Source of the DNA: Plutella xylostella
Taxonomy: Eukaryota > Arthropoda > Insecta > Lepidoptera > Plutellidae
Direction: 5' to 3'
Assembly: GCF_932276165.1 (NCBI RefSeq)
Contig: NC_063993.1
Location: 8,070,001-8,134,000, forward strand
Length of the DNA: 64,000 nt
The notes under the pieces are model-generated. The model had not been told where the DNA came from and did not search any database. It saw only the letters and a list, made by a program, of their open reading frames with translations. Every line of letters begins with the position of its first letter. The stretch's first letter is position 1. Positions 11,500-20,150 of the stretch are shown here, piece by piece. The translations under genes and the position numbers were made by a program.

Positions 11500-12222
11500 C
11501 TTTTTCAATCTCTCTCAGCCTTCTATAGTCCACTGTTGGACATAGGCCTCTCCTAACGATCGCCACCCCAAACGGTCACCCGCCATCTGCATCCAGCGGC
11601 TTCCCACAACCTTCCGCAGATCATCAGACCAACGGGTTGGGGGCGACCGACACGCCGTTTGCCGACACGGGGTTTCCACTCCAGAACCTCTGTACTCCAG
11701 CGGTCGTCGGTTCTGCGGGCTACGTGGCCAGCCCATTGCCACTTCAGCGTGCTAATCCTTTTGGCTATGTCGGTAACTTTAGTTTTGAGATTGAAAACTT
11801 TTGTTTTCAGACACTGAGGTATGTTTTCAGTGAAGATGTGTCGTAATTTCCCGAACGCTGCCCATCCGAGTTGGATTCTACGAGGTACCTCTTTATCGAA
11901 GTTGGATTTACCTAATCGGATCACTTGTCCTAGGTAGGGATACTGGTCGACAACTTCGATGGTGACACCTCCTACAGTTACGGGCGATGATGAAACATGT
12001 TCGTTCGACATGACCTTTGTCTTGTCCATGTTCATTTTCAGCCCAACTTGTTTAGAGGCATCATTGAGGTCTGTGAGCATTTCGCCTAACTCCTCCAGCG
12101 TTTCAGCCATAATAACTATGTCATCAGCAAATTGTAGATGAGAGATATATTCGCCATTGACGTTAATGCCCAGTCTTTTCCACTCTACAAGCTTAAAAAC
12201 ATCTTCCAGTGCACAGGTGAAC
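11500..12222 (-). pseudogene. RTE-like non-LTR retrotransposon relic (RT to C-terminus)
   Basis: A 5'-truncated and internally deleted copy of an RTE-type retrotransposon polyprotein, which in intact form supplies endonuclease and reverse transcriptase for target-primed insertion. The reading frame enters with a YISHLQFADDIVIMAETLEE stretch (RT motif C, FADD, near 12123-12134). It continues through a YLGQVIRL segment, then jumps from KTKVFNL straight to KTKVTDIAKR, so the palm-to-C-terminal connection is missing. The C-terminal block with WAGHVARR is followed by a frameshift near 11640, after which PTRWSDDLRKV and AYVQQWT are read in another frame. The 3' tail (agtccactgttggac) matches fragments at 2309 and 10858. 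It cannot encode an active protein. Confidence 0.85.
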
Positions 12223-14252
12223 AGTTTTTTTCAATAACCGCAGCAAAAATCGCAAAGCAAAAGTCGTAGGCTAAAGCTTTTAGCAAATACCAAATAGCAA
12301 CACGATCCAAATTTCAGGGCTTATTTAATTTAGTATTCAGTCAAATGTAGAGTAGAGTTCATTTATTGTATTGTTGCCAAGCGCGGAATGTTATTTGTTT
12401 TGTGTGACTATAATTTAAATTAGGTATTTAAACTCGCCATAATATGTTTGTTTATAAACACATTATTTAAATGAATTTGTGCGGCAACATGAAATTGTGG
12501 TAAAGTATTGATTGTAAAGGTTATGATTATGACAGTACTTATTAATAAATACTAAATGAAAAGTGGTGTTAGAGATAGGACCATTACAGTTATGATTAAA
12601 CCGTATCACAATCGATTTTGCCCCTATATATATTACTTCTATTTGGTTTGCTAAGGCCCGATTTTACCATTGAATACAGGGGCACGGTGTATGAAATTTG
12701 GCAAGGCCGAGCCACTGTCAGACATGAAACTTCATACAAAAGTGCCCCGGACATCCGTGAATCATCCTTTATTCTTCAATGCTGAAATCGCGCCCAAGGC
12801 CTAATTATGTTACATACCTACTCTCCACTTATAATACCTGGAATGAACTGAAACTGCGTAGAGTCTATTAAATGCAGGTTTATCAATACAATTAGTCATA
12901 CATAATCGTAAACAAACAAATGAGAACAAACGGCACGAGCATCAACACAAGCGTTTGCAATAGTAAACCAGCGAATAATCATTGTTAGATTTCAGTAAGC
13001 GAAAATTCTACCTCTATGGATTTTAGTACCGACAGCAGATAGCTAACTGCAGTTTATTTATACGTTTAGCCAATGCACATTTGGGCAGTTTTCCACCGGT
13101 GCCGTCTACTGTCATCATAGCTTTATAAAATGATAAATTATTTTTGAACCATACCGGGTAGCTCTGAGGGAAAAGGTAAAAGATCATAGTGAGAATAAAT
13201 AAATTACGGCTCAATACATACAGTTTTCAGATTGCATTACAACTTTGTGCCATGGATTTAAGGGTGCAATTAAATGTTTTTAATTTTTTCTTACACATAC
13301 CTAGAAGGTTAAGCAGCTATCATTGTTTTGTTTATAGGAATTGACATTAGTTCTTGTTTTTTTTTATTTCCACCTAGTTTTATTATATACGGTATACGCG
13401 AAGTCGATTAATTTGTCCTATGGACTTGAAAAGTTGTCGGCCGCGACAACTTATTGCGACCTGACTGGAACACATGCACGTAACTGCACTTACTGCAATG
13501 CATCCATGTCGTAAAAAAATGCGACTCCAGCAGTGGACAACGATTGGCTTACCACGGAGGTTTTAATGCTACGTCACCGAGTAATCTTATTACGCTAACG
13601 TCCGGCAAAAGGCGGCAGTGGACAAACTGCCCCTGCGTGGACGTCCGTACGTGGCCGGGTCACGCCAAATAATTGCATCTGCCGCTCAAAGCCTTGTTAT
13701 TTTACATATGAGCGCATGCTTGCTTTGATTGCGACTCACTTGTATAATTTGTATCACTGATACACAGCGAACCGAAGCTTTGGATAATAACGTTTGATAG
13801 TTTCTAGCTCACAATGAATTGTGCACTATACGGGTGCATTTTAGCGAAGAGAGGTAGCATGAATACCTGGGACAAACGGGTAATTTTCTATCATATTTAG
13901 CCATTGAGTATGAACCCGAGTCCACGTTGTTCTATGTATTTAGCTGAAAGTTTATGTTTTGGCACCTCAAAAGAACACAGTGAATATTTTTAACAGACTG
14001 TATTTGATTTTTGAGATTTGCGTAAGGATGTATACCAAGTAGTGTCCAGTTTAACGCTGAAGAGAGTCCAAAGTTATTTTGTTATTAAAGATATAGCTAC
14101 ATATAAAATGACATTTAAAATTATATTTAGGTGCTTTGTACGAAATGAAAAAGCGACTGATATTTTATTTATTCGAAATTATGAAAGAAATATATATTAC
14201 AAACTAACACAATTTCCCTCATGGATTCATGAAATTTATCCAAATACATACA
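12223..14252. other. No gene seen; one imperfect hairpin
   Basis: About 2 kb without recognisable exons. An imperfect foldback lies at about 12652-12802: taaggcccgattttaccatt on the left against gctgaaatcgcgcccaagg on the right, with inner arms ggggcac and gtgcccc. It is probably a decayed MITE. Confidence 0.4.
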
Positions 14253-14260
14253 GTGAGTAT

Positions 14261-14987
14261 ATTAGGGAATGCAATCCCGACTCGAGATTGCGAATTCGGG
14301 ATCCTGCGGGATTAGGAATATCAATCCCGCGGGATCCCGGCATTATCGAGATCCCGTCTAATTAAACAAAAAAAATGAATTCAGATAACTGAAAAAGCTA
14401 ATAACTGCTTGTTTGTGATAGTGAGGTTAACTAAAATAACATATTACTCGAAATAAAATAAAAACCTTTATTCTTTATCTTATCTTTATCTTAAATAATA
14501 ATCAGGTTGTAAGGAAATTAATGTAGGTAAATTAGTTAATCAAAACAATAAGCTTATTTCAAGGGAATTAGGAAAAAGAGTAATTTTGAAAATTACTCCT
14601 GAAAAACAAAGGGTAGGTATTAATAGTTTCATCTGCTAAACGGCATCTAATGTCCGTTGCAATGTACCTACCCCGCTGAGAATACCCTCTCCGACTCAAC
14701 GCTGGTTGGCAACAGCGTGGCGAAGCAATTATATGCAAACTGTAAAAATCGCCCCCTTGTTCCTCCACACTCAAACAAATCCATTTCTTTTTTAATGGTA
14801 GATTATTAGATATTAGATAGGCGCCGATTGCGCCCCGAGTGGTTGTGTGTTACTTCGCTGACCACTGCCGCCCAATCCCGCAAATCTCGGACGGGATCTC
14901 GTCATATAATGCGTCGGGATTGATCCCGAAAAATTACACGAGATCTCGCGAGATCGGGATCCCGCGGGATCGGGATTGCATTCCCTA
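14261..14987 (-). mobile_element. Decayed hAT transposon
   Basis: The ends are inverted repeats: tagggaatgcaatcccg at about 14263 and gggattgcattcccta ending at 14987. Both are rich in gggatcccg palindromes. The 8-bp sequence gtgagtat lies at 14253-14260 and again at 14988-14995, as expected of hAT insertion, with a two-base offset at the left end. The interior retains a transposase C-terminal remnant on the minus strand, so this is a 727-bp deletion derivative. Confidence 0.75.
14568..14730 (-). pseudogene. hAT transposase C-terminal dimerisation domain remnant
   Basis: On the minus strand, one frame reads LLPTSVESERVFSAG and then hits a stop. The next frame continues with GRYIATDIRCRLADETINT and LFFRSNF. 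Together these match the hAT C-terminal dimerisation region (P-T-S-x-x-S-E-R-x-F-S-A-x-G, then R-x-R-L near the end). The frameshift lies near 14670. The N-terminal BED finger and DDE core are absent. Confidence 0.75.
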
Positions 14988-14995
14988 GTGAGTAT

Positions 14996-17820
14996 TCAAT
15001 CTTAATAAGTAATAGGATCTTCATTAGTAATCTTTTCTGAGTCGGAAAGTCGATAAGTTTCTTCATAACAATCTTCCCGTATAATATCATCATTCTTGGC
15101 AGATGCCGTGATATCGATACGCATTTTCTCTTCCGCGGTAACTATTAATAGGATTATTGTGGATTATTTCGATCGCGTAACAATTTGCCTAGAAAATATT
15201 TATCACGTAGTGATTTTTGCATTTCAATTGAAACATGAAATATGAATTGATACTTCTCAATATCATTCGTAATTTGACGGCACTTAACATTCCAATTTTA
15301 CCTATTTTTTTACGTAAAATAAAAATGTTGTATATTTTTTTATAGAGTTAGTTAGGTTATAAATTATAAATGATAACTTTGATATTTTTGCGATTAGGGG
15401 GTTACTCGAAGTATCGGAACATGATGTTTCGGTGATCTACGTCTGTAACTCCACGACTATATCCTTATCTCGTTGCTTGTACCGGCATGCATTAAAGGAC
15501 TCCTTTCAAAGGAGCTTCCCCAAGTGACGTATGAACTGTACCGTTAATACACTGGGCAGTCAGCCACTGGCGACTAATAACTGAGTTATTCCTCTCACTA
15601 CATACGGTGACAAACCCCTGTTCAGCTTTAGAGTTTGTAACCGAATCGTTAAGAAAAGGATGTTTATACAAAAAACATTATGGTTCAAATATAATCTTCG
15701 TTAATAATTTGTCTACAAGTTTATAAGTGAGGAACTTTCCACCACATTTAGTAGACATAGTTCCACAGAAGCCTAAGACTCCAGAGGAGATAGCTTTAAC
15801 TTTATGCGGTCACTGAGCAACTACAAGTTAATCTAGTTACATAATTAAACTAAGTTAACATAATTAGAAGCGGATCTTCACTCGACACTTGTAATAAACC
15901 AGTTAGTTTTCATGAATAGCTTATTTGGATCATACTCGAGGAAAGAGGGGTGTTATAAGATGGATCGTGGTTTGTTTATATTGTAATTGTATCTAGTATT
16001 CTGTGCCCTAGACTGCATTCCAAAATGGTGTGCGGTACCAATTCATTGGTTATTCAGAACAAATATAATTTAAAACAAAACAAATGGACGGGCTGTCTCA
16101 GAAATATGTCTTTACAGAAAATACCCGCAAATGTGGCATTCCATAGCGTAAGTAATAAAATACATAAAACCTTAGAGATTTCAAGGAGCTCCATTTTTCC
16201 TCGCAAGTATATTTCAGTTCTAGAAATACATTTTTAGGAAATCTTTTTCCGAGTAACTTTAGCGAGCGGCTTGTTTGGTTCGGACACATCAGCTAAGGTG
16301 ATACTTTAAGTAATGTTGTAGGTAAGACGTATCTAAGAAGGTTTTAAAAACTTCGGTTGAGATAAGTGTCATCGTAAGGTAATTCTGTGGTGTTTCTTAT
16401 TTACAAAGGAAATTTACGTGTATACAATTCCGGAATGTAAGCAACTAGGCTAATAAATTTTAATAACCTGGGTACAGTATAAATACTCTGCAATTTAGAT
16501 TATAATATGTATACTTACGAGTATTATGATAATCCAGGGAGTCTTACTATGCCGAACTTATAAAGAAATTGGCCACTAATTTTAGTGAAATAATAACTAA
16601 CATTATAGATGGATGTTTATTACAATTTACTAAAAAAACGGTAGGACCATTTATTTTTAATCCATTCTTACAAACCTTATCTGTAGTGTATCTTTCAATA
16701 TTAGGTACGTAGTCGTAAGAAAATATTGGCAAATTAGATTAGCTAAAAGGGTGCATGCTTACAGATTAAGCTAATGGCTTAAAAGGTACGAAATTTGCAT
16801 GATCACTTAAATAAGATAAGTATTCTTTGGTAAACATTGGAAATCGGTGGGGTCGGTCCGTTGTACAAGTTTACGGTTCAGTGTAAAAGGCTTTTATCGG
16901 CTTGGCAACAGAAACAAATGGAGGTATAAACTCAACACCTTACCTTGAATTTAGGCGATTGACTTTGGATATCTTGTACCTCTTGTGAGTATTGAAATCG
17001 CTGATAATTTTAACTAAGCAAGGTAATAATATTTATATTTATTAATATAGGGTTTAGTGAAAGTGCTTTACTAATCCGAAAGGGGGACTCAATGGGTCCA
17101 AACAACTTTTATTCTATGATTTTTCGGAAATTCGCCCAAAAATATGTTTGATATTTCATAGAAACTTTGATGTACTTACACGTTACTTTTAACTATGGTA
17201 AAACAACTTTTCGATCTAATATACAACAAACAATTTGCAACAACCTGTATGTAGTTTTTGATAGTAGGTATTAAATACATTCTTCTTCAAAAGTGTATTG
17301 CACATTCACAGTTATCAACTAATCAGCAAACGAGCGATACTCACAACCAGTCCATACGCCGAGGAGCGGCTATTGCGATTCCCATAAAAACCCCACTCTA
17401 TCAAGCCATTATGAGTTTTATTACCATCCAATAAAGGTCCTAGCAGGTGATTTTTTATGTAAAACATAGTATACGCTGGCATTACTCAATAGCGAGCTCT
17501 ACAAATACGCACTTGAATGGGAAAATAAAAGCTGAAAGATCATGAAAGCAGCTTTCAATGGGCAGGAAGACCGTTTCAGCAAAATGGAGTGACGTGTGTG
17601 CGTAGTAGGCTGCAAACAACGCACGCACGCTTTTATAAAGGCTAGGCTATCTGCTGAATTCCCGTTTTGTTTGGATTAGTATGCTCGGAAAGTGTTACAG
17701 GATTAGATAGCTTTGGAGACTTTGAGTTAAGGTAAATGATAATGTGTTGGCTGGTTTCTAGAATCTAGGTTGTGGGGTCTGTCTAGCTTATAAAACGACT
17801 AACCATGATTCTATCCCGTT
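14996..17820. other. No gene seen
   Basis: About 2.8 kb. Short open frames (for example 16025-16237) show no domain, signal peptide or splice context. A region near 17050-17240 weakly resembles the CAGGG MITE family. Nothing else is recognised. Confidence 0.4.
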
Positions 17821-17961
17821 GCATTAAATTAAACCTGCCGATGGCATGACAGCTCGTTCGTTTTTTGAAAAGCTAGCATAACCAATCATTCCTCGCCCGA
17901 ATCTGGTCGAAGCAACACGGTCGTTTCTCGTACAATCTATCTACCCACGAAATTCATTAAA

Positions 17962-18030
17962 ATGTCTAAGTGCGATAGCTGTAACAAAAATATTACAAAA
18001 AGATCCCCCGGTCTTACACAAAAAGACAAA
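17962..18030 (+). pseudogene. ORF1 start fragment of a non-LTR element
   Basis: An ATG at 17962 opens a frame beginning MSKCDSCNKNITKRSPGLT. The C-x2-C pair at the start resembles the first zinc pair of the PHD-type finger that opens ORF1 in many CR1/Jockey-like elements; the copy at 19167 begins in the same style. The frame passes into reverse-transcriptase sequence after about 70 bases, so an internal deletion has joined the start of ORF1 to the middle of ORF2. The upstream 100-150 bases may be the 5' UTR. Confidence 0.5.
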
Positions 18031-19031
18031 CACCAGTGTATGCCGCGTTTTTGGATCTTTCAAAGGCTTTCGATCTTGTGTCCTACGATGTGCTTTGGGC
18101 TAAACTCCGGGAAAGACACGTGCCGGCGGAGCTGTTGCGTATATTCCAGTACTGGTACCTCAATCAGGTAAACCATGTCAGGTGGGCCGGTAAGTGTTCT
18201 ACCTCGTACAGGTTGGAGTGTGGGGTGAGGCAGGGGGGAATCACCTCTCCCAAGCTTTTCAACCTTTACATAAATGATCTGATTGTGGAGCTCAGCAGTA
18301 AAAAGATCGGTTGTCGCATTGATGATGTTAGTATCAATAATATCAGCTATGCTGATGATATGGTGCTGCTGAGCCCTACAGTCAGAGCATTAAGGGAACT
18401 GCTTCGCACGTGCGAAGCGTTTGCGATGTCTCACGGTTTGGCTTATAATGCTAGGAAGAGCGAATGCATGGTCTTTGGTGCCGTCAGGGGAAGGTGCCCT
18501 GGGTGTGTCTCCGCCATTACCCTTAATGGAGCAGAATTGAAGCAGGTACACGAATTCAGGTATCTCGGGCACCTTCTAACTGACGACCTCAAGGACCATG
18601 CTGATGTTGAAAGGGAACGCAGGGCGCTGGCGATCAGATGCAACATGTTGGCCCGCAGGTTTGCGCGCTGTAGTAGAGAAGTAAAGATATCGCTATTCAA
18701 AGCATACTGCCAAGTCTTCTACACGTGCAGCCTGTGGACCAACGTCACGCAGAAGATCATGAGCGCCCTGCGAGTCCAATACAACAACGGCTTTAGGATG
18801 TTGTTGGGGTTGCCCCGTTTCTGCAGTGCATCGGGCATGTTTGCTGACGCGCGTACGGACGATTTTTACGCCATTATGCGAAAGAGAGCCGCCTCTTTGC
18901 TCTGCAGGGTGCGGGCCAGCTCCAACTCTATCCTGAGGACAATAGGTGGGAGGTACGACTCGCCCATCATGTGTCATCTTGCTGGGATTTTGGTGGACTA
19001 CAGACAGGTACATCTCACAAATGTAAGATAG
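18031..19031 (+). pseudogene. Non-LTR reverse transcriptase fragment (Jockey/CR1-like)
   Basis: A 331-codon frame starts inside the RT palm with YAAFLDLSKAFD (motif A). It continues through CGVRQGGITSPKLFNLYIND (motif B), ISYADDMVLLS (motif C, YADD, near 18346-18375), and FRYLGHLLTDD to the natural C-terminus near 19031. The catalytic aspartates of motifs A and C are present, but the endonuclease and RT fingers are missing, and the first codon of the open frame is GTG, so no genuine start exists. It ends with a short 3' UTR and an A/T-rich tail at 19144-19166, directly followed by the next element. Non-functional. Confidence 0.85.
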
Positions 19032-19166
19032 CTCTTGTGTGTTTTTAATTGTGTACTGTGTGTTTTATTTGTTTAGAATATAGATACTAACATAGGCTAA
19101 GTACATTGTAACTAATATACCTAGACCTTTAGTTGTCTGTTGAATAAAAATAAATTAAATTAAATT
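19032..19166 (+). other. 3' UTR and tail of the RT fragment
   Basis: Non-coding sequence after the RT stop codon, ending in ataaaaataaattaaattaa at 19145-19164. The microsatellite-like tail is typical of CR1/Jockey-group 3' ends. Confidence 0.6.
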
Positions 19167-19183
19167 ATGTGCAATCGATGTGA

Positions 19184-20077
19184 AAAAGTGGTGCCAATAC
19201 GCTCTGCAGCGGCCTGAGCGCGAAGCAGGTAGCAGCACTGCGCGCCGCCGACAGCCTCGAGTGGACCTGCCACGAGTGCGCTGACAACACCCCCAAACGT
19301 AAGTCCATTATAATACCCGAAGAAGACGACGATGAAGACACTGAGTTGAACCTTAAATCTGCACCAGTAGATATCAAACGACTTCTCCAAGACGTATCCA
19401 AAGAGGTACAAAAAACATTCAGGAATGAGCTCAAAGAAGTAAATACTGCCCTCCAGTACTGCAGTGATAAAATAGATGATTTCTCCCAGTTTATGGATGC
19501 TTTCAAAGAAAAAATCAAAGAACTAGAAAAATCTAACACCGCCATTAAAAATAAAAATGCCAATCTGGAACTGAAAATCGGTGCCCTAGAACAACGAGTA
19601 AATGACTTAGAGCAGGAGAAACTGACGAACCAAATGGAAATCTCTAATATTCCAAACACAGAAAATGAAGATACTTCGAAAATAATCAAAGATATCTCTG
19701 ATAAGTTAAACCTCAACACTAACGAAGTGAGGGTAATCAAACGAGTGCCTACCCGCGAAGGGCGCTCCAGCCTAATCAAGGTTGAAATGATTTCCCAAGA
19801 GGCGCGAGATGGCTGGGTGGACGCTGCTCGAAAGAAAAAACTAATCGTCGCCGATATTGTGCAGTCTGCCCCTCAAGAAGTCGGTCAGATGAAAGTATTC
19901 ATCCGCGAAGCCCTCACTCAACACCGTAAAATGCTATTGTGGACTACCAAGCAAGAGCTCCAAAATACACACAAATATATCTGGTGTAAGAACGGGAACA
20001 TCCTAGTACGCAAGGAAGACCAAGGCAAAGTCATTACAATAAGATCTGCCGAAGACATAAAAAAGCTACAAACATAA
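19184..20077 (+). CDS. Retrotransposon ORF1: partial PHD finger, coiled coil, FP-like C-terminal domain
   Basis: ORF1 protein of the element, presumed to bind its RNA and act as a chaperone. The frame opens at 19184 after a stop at 19181; the first in-frame ATG is 19346, giving 243 aa. Upstream of that ATG the frame still reads GLSAKQVAALR and WTCHEC, the second half of a PHD-type zinc finger. The first Cys pair (CNRC) is read in another frame from the ATG at 19167, so a small deletion has broken the finger. Residues about 25-105 of the ATG form are a heptad-rich coiled coil. The end (WCKNGNILVRKEDQGKV, then IRSAEDIKKL) matches the C-terminal domain that many insect CR1-like ORF1 proteins share with the FP protein family. 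It ends 73 bases before ORF2. ORF1 function is doubtful because of the 5' lesion. Confidence 0.75.
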   Translation, partial: KSGANTLCSGLSAKQVAALRAADSLEWTCHECADNTPKRKSIIIPEEDDDEDTELNLKSAPVDIKRLLQDVSKEVQKTFRNELKEVNTALQYCSDKIDDFSQFMDAFKEKIKELEKSNTAIKNKNANLELKIGALEQRVNDLEQEKLTNQMEISNIPNTENEDTSKIIKDISDKLNLNTNEVRVIKRVPTREGRSSLIKVEMISQEARDGWVDAARKKKLIVADIVQSAPQEVGQMKVFIREALTQHRKMLLWTTKQELQNTHKYIWCKNGNILVRKEDQGKVITIRSAEDIKKLQT

Positions 20078-20150
20078 CTTCCTATAAAACCTAACCTTCA
20101 AAGTCAAGATATACCTACCTATAATTTATTTTTTATTTAGTTAACTAACA

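Noticed and set aside
14018..14365. 115-codon plus-strand frame
   Set aside because: Its C-terminal third is the palindromic end of the hAT element (repeated gggatccc read as RDPG/IRDP), so the frame is a chance read-through.
19165..19779. 204-codon minus-strand frame rich in serine and leucine
   Set aside because: It is the antisense shadow of the ORF1 coiled coil.
19900..20077. Resemblance of ORF1's C-terminus to a baculovirus FP-type domain, as a sign of viral DNA
   Set aside because: That domain is standard in insect CR1-like ORF1 proteins, and the neighbours are clearly retrotransposon ORFs. No viral insertion is implied.
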